DNA of 64,000 nucleotides from Sorex araneus (taxonomy: Eukaryota; Chordata; Mammalia; Eulipotyphla; Soricidae), in NCBI RefSeq assembly GCF_027595985.1, contig NC_073303.1, positions 323,573,679 to 323,637,678 of the forward strand, read 5' to 3'. The notes below the pieces were generated by a model. That model worked only from the letters and a program-made list of their open reading frames with translations. It was not told where the DNA came from and searched no databases. The position numbers and the translations under genes are program-made. Every line of letters starts with the position of its first letter. Position 1 is the first letter of the stretch. Of this stretch, positions 44,647-57,567 are shown one piece after another.

Positions 44647-46550
44647 CATAAACACTTTCAAAAAGAACACACAAGTAAAGAAATAGTCTTACATTATGTT
44701 CATTAACTTCACGACTTTGAAAAAAATTCTCATGGTTTAATACGTTTAAAAAAAAAAAAAAGAATACAGAGAATAAATGTCAAGATTTACAAAACATTAT
44801 ACATTTCCATTAGCATCCGTCACTTAGTAATCACTAGGTACTAAAGTGAAACTTAAAACATGGCTAGAACTTTGAGTTAAACTCTACAGTTGCACATCAT
44901 ATGAAGATAAAACAATTAACTCTGTGTGTATATTATGTAAATTAAAAAAGCAAATCCAAAAACCTAAGCAGCAAAACTAAAGAGAAGGACAATAATAGGC
45001 ATGCTAGTCAATCACAAAACAACTGATGACGAATACAGTAATTCTAAGTGACTGGTTATATGAAGAAGCACTACTTTAAAAAATTAGAACAAGCAAGTTC
45101 TAATTAAAGTAGATGAATGCGGGGGTATGATGTATAAATAGTAACCAGTCAATCTGGAGTTTTTAAAGTCAGGTGCTCAGTGCAAATGTGGGATAAAGTG
45201 TTTATTAAAGTATACTTGTAGACTTCAGCAGTCTACAATCCTTTAAAAAATTCTATTAATTTTACGGATCCCTACAGATATAAAATAACAGCACCAAAAA
45301 TGATTTTAGCCATGTGGATACAAATAATTCTAACATCTTCCTATTTAACTCAGGGCTTAAAGATTTATACAGCAACTTTCAGAATGCATGGACTCACTGC
45401 ATAATCCTATTTCAACATCCAGAATGCATGTACTCAACTGGTTTATCATGTTTCACATGTCTTTCCCATGAGCTGTCAACTTAAACAAACAGAAAGCATT
45501 CTATCCAGGTGATCAAACTAAGAGTTTTCAGTTCAATCTTTTTCTTGAGGATCTGGTGTTGTGTATACTCCAACTTCTGTTCTGTCCTTTACTGTCAGGT
45601 TCCACTTCTACAGTGGGAGGGACACTCTAGACTCACAATCATTGTATAATTTGTTATTTTGCTGTGAGACTGAAAACCAAAAGTCTGATACAGAAAACAA
45701 GATTATTTTTATAAAATAGACATTTTAGCAATACTTATCAGAATCATCCAGGTCTGGCGGTGTCTTTATTCTTAAACGTACTTATCTCTAGGGACACCAA
45801 GAAACTACTGCTCCCCATAATACCGCAAGCACACACTGAGAAAAGACAAGGACTGCTGGGAAGTAAATGCAAAAGCCCCTTAAAGGAAGTGTGAGATCTC
45901 CCTTAAGATCAATTATTTTACTTGCTTCCTAGTATTACTCACGAGGTTACCTGACACAGTTAAGGAGTACTGTCTTGGGAAGCCTTAGAAGAAAAGAAAC
46001 AGTTTACAGAGGCCCTAACTATGGCAACAGCAGAGATTCTATGGCAAGAGTAAGCTGTCCATGTACTAAAGGAAGCAAACCTATTCTCTGGACTACAAAG
46101 AGAATAAAAGTTTTTCAAATATACTGTTGGTATTTACAAGAAAGGCTCAATTTTATACACCAGGCAAAAAAGATGCTTGTATATTTTTAAGCAAAAATTT
46201 TAAAATGCACATCATATAAACATGTTGGTAACAGACCTAAATGAAAATGAATCACAACAATAATGTAATACTTAAAAAATAAGGGCAGAGAATGTCATTA
46301 CAGAAATAAAGGACATAAAAACTGTAACACTCCCATCAGTGCTTACAAATTTACCACATAACACTTAACCACAGAAAGGACTGAGAACTTACACATAGTA
46401 AGGTAACAGGACATCTTTAAAAATAAACCAGAACTTAAAAAACTTAAGTGCTTTTCTTTTAAGTAAGTTCTACTAATTTAAAACAAAACAATCACAAAAT
46501 AATACACTTTAAATTATGTAAAAATGCACAACACAGGACATGATTGCTAC

Positions 46551-46703
46551 CTGAGACGGTCACAGTTGACCCTGGGTCAATAATTCCACTGTTGGGCCTC
46601 ACACAGTACCGACGAGGTGCTGTAGTCTTCACTTTGAAACATACTTTTCTATCCGACGGATTTCGCAATTTAAGATTTGTAGTGACTACATCTGTGAAGG
46701 GGC
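46551..46703 (-). CDS. VAPA: VAPA exon 2: first part of MSP domain
   Basis: This 153 bp coding exon supplies residues 27-77 in short-isoform numbering. It begins in phase 1 (GC completes a Gly codon started in exon 1) and ends in phase 1 with a lone G. The translation begins [18 protein letters not shown] and includes [15 protein letters not shown], the beta-sandwich core of the major sperm protein domain. The proline of CVRPNSG (Pro63) corresponds to the VAPB position mutated in ALS8 (P56S) and is intact here. The acceptor CAG sits at 46704-46706 and the donor GTAGCAATC starts at 46550 going down. There are no SINEs for about 1.5 kb to the left. Identity is near certain because the protein sequence matches VAPA rather than VAPB. 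Confidence 0.97.
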
Positions 46704-47520
46704 CTGTCAAGTTAAAAAACCAAAATCAGAAAGAAAAAAGTCAGATTCACAGACACAAGACAGCATAATTCAAATTGCACATAACCTCCAATTTTATTTA
46801 AAGCATATACTGAGGTTTACATACATAAGTATGACAAATGAGTGAGTTCTTTCCCAGGTGTGAATTTCTAAGAATTTCATTTTCTTCTTCATTACTTACC
46901 CTATTTTACCAAGTATTTCCATGTATTATTTCTATCAAAAGCATAGTGAAAATTCCAATTTGTGAACTCAGCCACAAATGTATTGTTTTGAGGCAACACC
47001 TGGCAATGCTAAGGGAGACAGAGAACACGGGGAGCTGGGGACCAAACCCTGGTTGGCCGCAGGCAAGGCAAGCACCCGACCCACTATTCTATCTCTTCAG
47101 TACCACAATGCAGTAACATTACTCTAAGATCCACATTTGCCATGGTCTACAATCCAGCAATCTTCAAATTCATTTTACAACTGTAAAAAAGTCGAATCTG
47201 AAGAAAATACACCCAATGAAAATCATATTCTTGCCTCACCTCTTATTCATTCATCTCTTTACTAACAAATTAGGTGTTTATTATGAAACTAGTCAAATAA
47301 TCTCTTCCAGTAGTTTCCAACCACCAGCATATGCACCAGTGGCAGTCTGTGGGCAGAGAACGCTTTGAAACCACTGCTCTAAATGCAAAATTGTTAAGGT
47401 CCACTTAGATCCTACCAGAGAGGAAGAAAAACAGAGATGACCCCGACCTGACTTGGAGAAGTATACACTTTCTATAATATTAAGACTTCAGCAGTCTACA
47501 ATCCTTAAAAAATTCAAGCC

Positions 47521-47690
47521 ATGGGGGAGGGAAACCAGCACCACTGGTGGTGGGAAAAGGATACTGGTGAAGGGACAGGTGCTGGAACATTATATAACTG
47601 AAATCCAATCATGAACAACTTTGCAATTGTGTTTATCACTGTGATTCAATTAAAAATAATGGAAATTTTTTTAAAAATTAAAAAATTTTT
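47521..47690 (+). mobile_element. L1 3' end, 5'-truncated
   Basis: GGTGGTGGGAAAAGGATACT, GGTGCTGGAACATTATATAA, AACAACTTTGCAATTGTGTT, CACTGTGATTCAATTAAAAA. Flanked by AAAAATTCAAGCC (about 47508) and AAAAATCAAGCC (about 47690), a probable target duplication. Confidence 0.82.
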
Positions 47691-47806
47691 AAAAATCAAG
47701 CCCGTATAAACTCACTTTTATTAAGGAATGAAAAATCACATCCACTTTTGCTCTTGGCAAACCTTAAGAGCATAATACAGATTAATCCAGGTCAAAAAAG
47801 GCTAGT

Positions 47807-47962
47807 GGGGCCAGAGCAATAGTACAGCAGGTAGTACTTGCAGGCAGCCAAACCCTGGTTTGATCTCCAGCTTCCCATATGGTCCCCCAAGCACCGCCAG
47901 GAGTAATTCCTGAGTGCAGAGCCAGGAGTCACCCTGAGCATCACCAGGTGTGACCCAAAAAG
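47807..47962 (+). mobile_element. SOR-like SINE, body type A
   Basis: GGGGCCAGAGCAATAGTACA, TTCCCATATGGTCCCCCAAG, CACCAGGTGTGACCCAAAAA. The sequence between the A and B boxes is shortened (GGTAGTACTTGCAGGC). Flanks AAAAAGGCTA and AAAAAGGGCTA. Confidence 0.92.
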
Positions 47963-49283
47963 GGCTAAAGATGGTAAAGGCGGTAAGGCGCATGTCAGCC
48001 TGTCATGCACGGACATTGGTATGAACCCATCACTGCATGATCCTCTCATCTCTGCCAGCCTCTCCCTCCGCCACCACCACCACCAAGTCACAGACATTAG
48101 CCTTCTGTGACCTAAACCATAATGGTACTGCTTAAAGAAAACTGAAGTGGTCACAATGATTTTCTTTGAAAAAAAAAAAATTGAAAGTAAACAACTAGGA
48201 ATCCAAGACAGATTTTGCTGCCATACCCAATTGTGCTCAAGGGACCATATGTGGTGCCTGCCATGTACAGAAGTCGGCCAAATGCAAGGATGACTCTATG
48301 CCCAGATTTCACTTAGCTGTCTCAAAAGTACAGGAATTACCAGTGAGTATAAAAATGTCTAGTACTGTTTCAACTACACATTAAAATGAGCAGCAAACAT
48401 GGATTAAAAATAAAAATATCTGATGACTCCACTGTAGAGTACGTTTCTGAGGGCCCAAAGTACACATCTGATGCCCCCAAGCAGCAAAACAAATTATAAA
48501 ATGAAGATGCAGAGATAGAAATTTATTTGTGCTAGGGATTCAGCGATGGGACACATGTGCATGTGAGTCCTAGATTTAACACCAAAACCACAGAAAGTAG
48601 TGAATTAAGAACAATTTAGGGAACTTCCCAAGCAGTGCCCAGAAAATCCAGGAGCCTCCCAGGCAAACAAGACATGCAGCCAGTACAAGGCCCAAGAATG
48701 CGGTTACACTCAGGCCCTGTATTGTTGTAGCCATCTGAGCCACCCTGGAGATGCTGGGGGTGCCCAGCGCTCAACCCTGTGTGCCACACCTGGCAATGAT
48801 ACCTGGGAGACATCTAGCCAGTACCCAGACTTGGGTTTGCTATCACTGTGTATCTCAGGAACACTATACACTGTCTCAGAAACATCAAGAACAAAAGCAA
48901 AGATTTCACACACAAAATTTTTATGGGACTAAGGGTGAGTTGGGAAGATTAAATGGGGAAGTGGTCATGCTTATTATTGTTACAATTCTGCATCTTTGAC
49001 CAATTAAAAAAAATTGCTGTTTCTTCACCGTTTAACCACGGACTTCGGGTTTATATAATTTTGACAAGCAAGCTGTCTTCAATAGAGGAGAAATTCACAT
49101 TTGGAATTAGGAAGAGACTAAAGAGTTATCTTTCGGCAAGCTACTGGAAATTTCCAACACTCTGGCTGATCAAAGACTACATTTACATTTTGAGGTTCTG
49201 AGGTTGGAAGTGTTCTAGGTATGAGCAAAATTCAATCACTGAGGTAAGAATTTAGATGCATAAAACAGGTTAAAAATGATGCC

Positions 49284-49466
49284 CGAGGGGCTGAAGCGAT
49301 AGCACAGGGGGTAGGGCGTTTGCCTCGCATGCAGCCGACCCGGGTTGATTCCCAGCATCCCATTATGGTCCCTTGAGCACCGCCAGGGGTAGTTCCTGAG
49401 TGCAGAGCCAGGAGTGACCCCTGTGCATCTCCAGGTGTGACCCAAAAAACAAACAAACAAAAAAAA
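49284..49466 (+). mobile_element. SOR-like SINE, body type A, with target duplication
   Basis: GGGGCTGAAGCGATAGCACA, CGACCCGGGTTGATTCCCAG (one base missing from the B box), tail CAAACAAACAAA. Flanked by AAATGATGCCC and AAAAGATGCCC. Confidence 0.95.
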
Positions 49467-51546
49467 GATGCCCAATTCAGGACCCAGTTAATAGCCATCT
49501 TATTTACTAGAATGGCTTCAACAAGAGGCTGGAATTTTATATTGGTGAGATTATTGTAGCACATCATTCCTGTATTAAAAAAAAAAAAAGAACTTTAATT
49601 CCCTAAAAAGAACGGTTTTGCAACATTTCTGCCTTTAAAAAAAAATTGTTATTCCATATTATGCACACCTGAAGCCTACTGGTTAAAAACATGATGAAAT
49701 CTTACCTTTGTAGATATTATATGTATACTCAATATAGAGACAATACATAACATTACATACACACATACGTATATGAGAAGTTAATTTACTGAAAGCACTA
49801 CAGCTCTATCAAATCTAAGGAAGACAGCACCTGATGTATTTGTGTTTGGCATTATGACTGCCATTGCAGGGGAAGAACAATTCCACAATGCCACAGGATG
49901 AACCCATCTTATGAAGTTTTATCTTCCACTGCAAATAATTTTTTAAAAAAACCTTCCTGAAACTCCTATCAGTGAAATTCTTTCCAAAATTGATCTATTG
50001 TGTAAAACAAGAAAAATGTGTTCTTTCTTCCATAATTTAAAAAATGGGTTTCTGGGGTTAGTTACCAAGATAACTGGGGTTGGGATACTAGTTGGAACAC
50101 TGGGGTGGGTGGCCCTACTGACCTTCATACCAAGTATCTCTGAGATTGGACTCAGATCCCTTAATCACTTTTTTTAGGAGCCCTCCTCATCAAACACATA
50201 CAAAAACATGAATTTACCAGTACATTAGGGTAAATCATTCTGTAACATAGCAATACCACTCATAATGCACAGTCCATGAATCTCCACTACAACCCATCTT
50301 TCAAAAGTTGATACTTATAGGTAGACAGCTACATGAACACTCTACATGCAGTTTTTTACCCTCATTTCAAATTTTTTAAGAGAGCCAGACAGCACTATTC
50401 AAAATATAAATTCAATCGTCCTAAGTGTCCTGAAGTGTCCTAAAAGAACTTGGTATAAAAACTGCAAGCACATAGCCAGGTATAAAAGGATGTAAGCACC
50501 AAAACTGAGATGTACTAACCCCAAACACTTCAACTACAAAAAAGTCGTGTGAGCACTGTAGCCAGGAGTGAGACCTGAACCCCTGCAGCAGCACTGCAAC
50601 AAAAAAAGCATTCAAACCAAGTGTATGAACCCCTGGTAATAACATAGGAAAGAAAAGGGACAGGGAGAGAAGAGGATAAGCAATAATCATAAAGAAAAGA
50701 TCAGGACAAACTCTGGAGAGAACGGGAACAAGCAGAGCTCTGGAATGCCAGCCAGGATCTATTTGTAGTCCTAAGCAATGATTACATGGCATTTACTTTC
50801 TGATAATGTCCTGAACTGTACATATTTTTTCTTTATGTAAAACAATAGAAGTTTTCATTTCAGAAAAATGAATCCTTGGTCAGGGAAGCAGCTCAAGAGT
50901 AGAGCATTTGCCTTGCAATAAGATCCTAGGTTCAATGGACTTATTAATACAACCTAAGCAAAAACTTAAGTTTTTGTTAGGGAATTGTTCTGAAGTCTGA
51001 ATCACGTGCTTTGGTTTAATCACTGAGCACGACCCAAGCACCTCACCAGTAGTCCCAGTATTCCCTGCCAGCACCGCTAGGTGGGCCTCCTCCAACAGAG
51101 AGACCAGAGTGAAAAGTATTTTTGATGAGGAAAATGAACATTTAAAGCAATTTATGTAGACAACAAAGAAAAAGAATAACTTGTTTTACATATCAAGGTT
51201 GAGTTTAACCTTTACAATTAAGAGTCCACTTTAAGATAATAATGAAGTCACAAGTATCACTGCTCTCTCTCCAGCCCTATTTTTAAAAGATTGCTTTTGT
51301 AAACCTTTCATTGCTTTTTATTTAATTTGCCCCCTCCCCACTGCTGTTGCTATTGTTGGTCAGTGATCACATAACTGGTTGTGGTGTGTCCAGAGAATCA
51401 CTTGTTACATCGCCTTGTTAAAGAATCACAAAGGCAAGACCAATTATACTCAATACTGTAAGCTAGTGCCCAAATTTGAGTCAGGACCCATATATGCAAG
51501 ACAAGAGCTCCACCACTGAGCTACATCCCCCACCCAATATACTCAT

Positions 51547-51776
51547 CCTAGCACAGCGGGTAGGGCATTTGCCTTGTACGCAGCCCACCTGGGTTTGATT
51601 CCTCCATCCCTCTTGGAGAGCCCGGCGAGCTACAAAAAGTATCCCGACTGCACGGCAGAGCCTGGCAAGCTACCCGTGGCATATTCAATATGCCAAAAAC
51701 AGTAACAACAAATCTCACAATGGAGACGTTACCAGTGCCCGCTTGAGCAAATCGATGAACAATGGGGCTACAGTGC
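51547..51776 (+). mobile_element. SOR-like SINE, body type B, head-truncated
   Basis: Begins at TAGCACAGCGGGTAGGGCAT and continues through GGGTTTGATTCCTCC, GCAGAGCCTGGCAAGCTACC, AATATGCCAAAAACAGTAAC and GCAAATCGATGAACAATGGG. It lacks the first few head bases. Confidence 0.94.
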
Positions 51777-53085
51777 TAAACATCTTAGCATACATAGCAA
51801 TGAGTTCAATGATTGCTTACTGAAAAGATAATCTTATTTTTAATTCAAACAAGCAGTAAAATACAGCACAGGGCATCTCAGAAATAGGTAAGGCAGGCCT
51901 CTGGGGTGCAACTTAAATGCAATGCAGGCCCAAGAGACACAGTAGTAAACTACTCACTTTTCATGTATGAGACTGGGATCAAGTTCCTGTACCACCAAAG
52001 AATAAAGAAACAAATCAAAGCAAGCAATACAACCCAGAACAATAGCTCAGCGGCCTGGAACACCTGTTGAGTCAGGTTGTGAGTTCAATCCCCAATGCTG
52101 GCTGGTCACATGTGCCAAGTGCTGCTGGCCGTGATCCCCTGACCATACAACAGCCAGGTCTGTGTACGCACCACACAAAACGGTGCAAGTCCCAAGGAGC
52201 ACTGCAACAGAAAGATGTACAGCATTCAATGAGCGCAACCAACAGCAAGCACACATTGAAGGAAGGGAGCACGACTCTCACCAAGCAACAAAGTTCAGCA
52301 AGTGCAAATCCCAATGATCTCAACAACGCTGGCAGTGGAGGTGTAAGGAAAGAACAAGCAACAAGTACTGTGCATGAACATTCCTGAAATGACATCCAAG
52401 ACTTGCTAAAAGACAATCCTCCATGGGATCTCCAGCATTCTTGCGTATATTCCAAGTCAAGGCACTGGAAACGCCTGAGTCTTTTCCAGCATAAGTGAAA
52501 AGCAGATAATGAAGAAGATAATGTATGTCTACCTGCTGCTGGGAAGGCTTTCCTACTGCAAAAATAGAATATACGGTATTCCTTTTAATGCCTTAATAAG
52601 AACACACCTACTACCCTATGCTAAGATAACTCAATCCTAAACTATCATAGCCTTGATGATTTTTGTATAAAAATACCTGAATTATTTTATGAGGGTTAGG
52701 TTAACCCAACAGTGCTTAGGGGGTATCCCTGGCTGTGTTCAGGGTACCTTAGGTTGTGCCAGATTAAAACCAGGGCCAGTCACATACAAGGCAATTGCCA
52801 TACCTCCCATCCTTTCTCTCCAGCCCTGCACCTTAAAATTTTTTTTAAGGAGTGTTTTTTCAAACTACACCTGGCTGTAGTAGGAACTACTTCCACCTTG
52901 GTGCTTGGGCAACACTCCATGAAGTGCCCAGGGTTGAACCCAGAACTCCAGCATGCAAAGCATGCACTTTAGTCCATTTGAGTTCTCTTCAGCCCCACAA
53001 GCCCTGTTTTGGGGAGACTGGGAAGGCTTATTCCTGGCACAAGAGTCAAGGCACACGCTCAGTGCTTAAAACCACTCCTGGTGCT

Positions 53086-53104
53086 GGGGGGGGGGGGGGG
53101 GGGG
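53086..53104. repeat. 19-base homopolymer G run
   Basis: Uninterrupted G from 53086 to 53104 inside a degenerate SINE. Such runs are often length-polymorphic or mis-assembled. Confidence 0.9.
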
Positions 53105-53816
53105 AGGAGCCTACATACAGTTCCGGTGATCAAACCAGGGGTGCAGTGCATGCAAGGCAAGTGCCTCAGTCCCTGAAATATCTTTCCATCCCCTCTCCAA
53201 ACTTTCAATGCAGAGGTTGGTCAGCCTAACATACATGATCCTGGTGACATTACTTAAAACAAGAATTACCTTTATACAACTGGTATTGTTACATTTCCAG
53301 GTATAAATTACCTGTCCTCCCACTGCATAATCTTCTAAAGATATGCATATAATTTGAAATATGTGCATTCAAAATTAAATATTAAATGTGCATGCTATTT
53401 AATTGAATAACTTTATTAAAGTAAGTGCTCCATTATCTTAAGAGTCCAGACTAGAGGAAATGAGAAATGAATTCTGGGAGTGAAGCTGGAATCAACAGTT
53501 TTCTGTTGATTCTTAACTTTAACTCACCATCTAGACTTAGCTTAACTTTAACTCATCTAGATCAGAGGGAATTTTAACACCATGCATGTGCATGTGTATT
53601 TAGCTTGATTACTGAGGCATTCATAGTGGTACCAGTACTCAGAAACCATACAACCAAGCAATACATCTTCCCTTTGGAAACTATAAAAGTTTGGTTTTTA
53701 AAACAGAAAATAATCCAAAACTGTAAACACACTGTATTATAGAAAAGTAGCGTATGCCTTTAAAGTTGAGGGCACTGACTCCATGTCAGATAATTAACAT
53801 ATTAAAGTGAAAATCT

Positions 53817-53996
53817 GGTGCCAGAGCTATAGTACAGTGGAGAGGGCACTTGCCGTGCATGTGGCCAATCTGGGTTCGATTTCCAGCATCCCTTACGGTG
53901 CCCTGAGCAACACCAGGATTAAATCCTGACTTCACAGTCAAGAGTAACCCCTGGGAACTGCTGGGTATGGCCAAAAGGAAAACAAAACAAAAAAGT
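53817..53996 (+). mobile_element. SOR-like SINE, type A, diverged
   Basis: GCTATAGTACAGTGGAGAGG, GGGTTCGATTTCCAGCATCC, GCTGGGTATGGCCAAAAGGA, then an AAAACAAAACAAAA tail. Confidence 0.9.
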
Positions 53997-55412
53997 AACC
54001 GTCCACCATGTGTTGTGTGAACATAAGCCAAAAAGGGTTGCTAGAACACAGTAAGAAACTTTCAAATCATACTGCAAACTGAAATTCAAACTCGTGTCTG
54101 TAATTTTTTTAACATCTCATTTTTAAAAACAGTAACTAAACTTAGAGACTAACCCTGGATTTTCCTTTAGGAGAAGCACTCCTTGGCAGTGCTCAAGGAC
54201 ACCCCTAGCATGCCTAAGAAACATGCCGTGCTGGGGGTTCAACCTGGGCTTCCCACTGACAAAGCATGTATCCCACGGTTCTCCACCGTTCTCCTCAGCC
54301 TCGTTAACTTGATTTTTTGTTTCACTTTTACAAAAACTGACACATGCAAGCCAGTGTTCTATTGCTGAGCTCTATCCCCAACCCCATAATCCTAAAATCT
54401 CAATTGAGCACCAAACCTTCATGGTAACCAGTTACCCAACATAAATCAGTAAGTAAAACAAATGCACCCAGCTTGTCCGAGAAAAGCAGTCAGGCAAACT
54501 ACTTTATTAACATCTGAATAATTATATTTCCATCATTATTAACACAAGTTGCCATGGATAATTATGAAAATACCTATTGGTATTCTATGCAAGTTCAAGA
54601 TACTGGTCAAATTTACTATCAAATATCAGAACTATAAAATTTTTTCACTCGTAAGTCCAATCTTTTTTAAGCAAGGTATTCGTTTTTATGAAAAAAGAAA
54701 CCACAGCAAATGACCAAATACCAAAGGGCCTTGCACAGAGACCTAGGTTCAACAATGGGGAACAGCCCACCAGCCTCACCCCCCCACCTCCCAGCAAAAA
54801 AATACAAACCTGCTAGGAGTTTATTGTCAAGATTAAACAATGTCAAAGACATCAAGACATCAGAAATAACTAATTCCTGGGAGCACAACAATGGTCTTTT
54901 CAGGTTCGAAGAGGTAGCACAGCAGCTGACTTGGATTTGACCTCTGCTCTGCATATGGTCCCCAAACCTCATCAGGAGTGATCCTGGAGCAGAGCTACTA
55001 GGAGTGAGTTAGGCGAGTCCCCTCCCCTCAAGAATGATCTTTCTGAACTCATCTCTCAACCAGTTGCTTCTGCTTATACAAAGCAAGGTTGCCAATCTTA
55101 CTTGGTCTTCCACCCCCTTTAAGGGCAGAGAAAAAAGTCACTCAGCACTCCCTTCCCCTGACAATCCCTGACAACCAGAAACCAGCCTGCTTTAGAGGAA
55201 CAAAAGCCCAGTTGCACCACAGGCTACTACTGCCACCCCCACCACCCCCACCTATGGAAGGATGAGTCTTGCAGGCAATAAAGTGATTAAGTTCAGATTC
55301 CTCCTGACAACAGTGCTGGTTAATAAAAACAGGATCCTATAAACTTACAAAGAGATACATATTAGTAACTATTAGTACCTAAGAGTATTAATAGCTATCT
55401 GTTAGTTATGTA

Positions 55413-55646
55413 GGGCTGGTGCGATAGCACAGCGGTTGGGTTTTCGCCTTTCACGCGGCCGACCCTAGTTCGATTCCTCCGCCCCTCTCGGAGAGCCCAG
55501 CAAGCTACTGAGAGTATGGAGCCCGCACGGCAGAGCCTGGCAAGCTACCCGTGCGTATTGGATATGCAAAAAAACAGTAACAAGAAGTCTCTCAATGAGA
55601 GACATTACTGGTGCCCACTCGAACAAATCGATGAGCAACGGGATTG
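55413..55646 (+). mobile_element. SOR-like SINE, body type B, perfect 8-bp target duplication
   Basis: GTTATGTA occurs at 55405-55412 and 55647-55654. Full head (GCGATAGCACAGCGG, TAGTTCGATTCCTCC) and B body (GCAGAGCCTGGCAAGCTACC, ATCGATGAGCAACGGGATTG). This forward copy shows clearly that type B has no A tail; it ends GGGAT. Confidence 0.96.
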
Positions 55647-56261
55647 GTTATGTAAAAATTACCTGCGATCCCTAACTTACCTATAGTTGCCCATAAATTA
55701 CCTGAGTTTTAGTAGGATCGCTGTTACAACTGTGAGTCTGGTAAGTGATTCGTGAGTTACCTATAATTTATGTGAGTTATGTATGCCTGCTCAGGGCTAC
55801 CTGGCAACTCTTTTTAAGTATTCTAGGACAGTGAAATATTGAAAACTACTGGTCAAGAACCATTCTCAGAGAAATAAATACCCCACACAAATTACAGATA
55901 CTTGAATGAGACATCAACTGATGCCAACAATAAAAGTTCAATGAAACTAAATATTTATGTGCAGTTTAGGTAAACATGATTTTCTACTTGTTTTTATACA
56001 CCTTGATTTGTATATTATTGTACTGAACACAAATTACAAATTTGCTACAAATTATTCTTATTTTTAATAAGCTTTCAGACTATACAGAAAGTGTAACTTA
56101 TTAATGAGAACAATTCATATAGGAGGAATTTAATAAAGCCTTTGATCTACTCTCACAAAAGTACCAAGTACAATATACCAAAGTAATCTTATGGGTTTTT
56201 TCTTCCTCTCACACACACACACCAAAAAAACCACCTAGTGCATGATCACTGTATAGAAAGT

Positions 56262-56499
56262 CACCGTCACTGTCATCCCATTGCTCATCAATTTGCTCGC
56301 GCGGGCACCAGTAACGTCTCCATTGTGAGACTTGTTGTTACTGTTTTTGGCATATCAAATACACCACGGATAGTTTGCCAGGCTCTGCTGTGGGGGCGAG
56401 ATACTCTCAGTAGCTTGCCGGGCTCTCCGAGAGGGGCGGAGGAACCAAACTCGTGTCGGCCACGTGCAAGGCAAAGGTCCTACAGCTATGCCATCACTG
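56262..56499 (-). mobile_element. SOR-like SINE, body type B
   Basis: CACTGTCATCCCATTGCTCA, TTTTTGGCATATCAAATACA, GAGAGGGGCGGAGGAACCAA, CACGTGCAAGGC. Head end slightly eroded (CTATGCCATCACTGT). Confidence 0.94.
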
Positions 56500-57169
56500 T
56501 AAAATACTTTAGAAAAACTAAAAAATAAAAGACAGACTAATCCTTATATAGAGCTAGTGGGTATTAATATTTTCTGTTTTTTTCCTCTACACATCACTGT
56601 AAAGTGATACCTACGCAACAATTCAATAAGGTAACAATGCTGTCCACAACAACATCACTAAAGCTGGAACAAGTTTTCTAGTCCTATTATGACACAATCC
56701 CATATAGGAAGAATTTTTACAAAAAGAAAAAATCTGAAAAGTTAATCTAATCAAGCATTTGGATTTTATCAATTATATCAAGAACATGGAACTCTATCCA
56801 ACAATGACCGAGTCTCTGTCAACAACTCAATGCACACCAAATATGAGGTACTGGCAGGTATTGTTTACAATTGAGAAGACTTGAAAGCATGAGAAATGTA
56901 AAGCATAAGCTAAACAAACAGAAGTACAATTAGGTAAGTTTTAATAGACTAAACGCTATATTTTTCAAAAATTCAAGTGGCTTTACTAAATGGTATCATG
57001 ATAATGTAAAAATGTCCTTTTGTAAATTAGAACTACAAGCTTAATAGGCTTAAAATGTTCTAACCACAATGTTTTAAAATACTAATAAAAACAGACAAGT
57101 ACAGCAAGCATGCTAATTGTCATTAAACTTAAGTATATGAAATCATTCAATATAAAGCATACCACTTTA

Positions 57170-57205
57170 TATTATGGTATACTATATATACCATCATATA
57201 TATAG
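57170..57205. repeat. AT-rich inverted repeat
   Basis: TATGGTATAC...TATATACCATCATA forms an imperfect palindrome around CTATATA. It may form a small hairpin; no evidence of function. Confidence 0.7.
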
Positions 57206-57381
57206 TCTTTTTATACAAGTTTTTATGTTTTGAATTGTATTATTATGAGTCATATTCCAGATGTAATAAATCCATAGACACTATTTCACATCCTTACATT
57301 TCAATTTCAAAACAATATTTTTTCCTACTAGAAGGAAAGCAAGAGTCATATTATACTATCTCCTCCTTAAAAATTCACCAT

Positions 57382-57567
57382 GGGGCTGAAACAATAGCAC
57401 AGCAGGTAGGGAGCTTGCCCTGCATACAGCCAATCCAGGTTTGATCCCACACAGCGCAAATAAATGGCCCCTGAAGCCCAACAAGAGTGATCTGGGTGCA
57501 GAGAAAGGAGTAAACCCTGAACAGCAGGGTGTGACCCAAGAACAAAATAAGTAAATACATAAATAAA
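57382..57567 (+). mobile_element. SOR-like SINE, type A, diverged, with target duplication
   Basis: GGGGCTGAAACAATAGCACA, CAGGTTTGATCCCACACAGC, AGGGTGTGACCCAAGAACAA, AAAT-rich tail. Flanked by AAATTCACCA and AGATTCACTGA. Confidence 0.9.

Larger units (their letters stand above)
43222..46550 (-). other. VAPA: VAPA intron 2
   Basis: About 3.3 kb. A degenerate plus-strand SINE at 43805-43935 and two minus-strand SINEs listed separately. 44660-46550 is AT-rich without recognisable SINEs but holds one copy of a 34-base direct repeat (45220-45253). Confidence 0.9.

Noticed and set aside
46544..46768. 74-codon plus-strand frame over VAPA exon 2
   Set aside because: Antisense shadow of the real minus-strand exon.
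52067..52455. Opposing frames of 106 and 127 codons in intron 1
   Set aside because: Overlap a degenerate SINE, mirror each other on opposite strands and lack domains.
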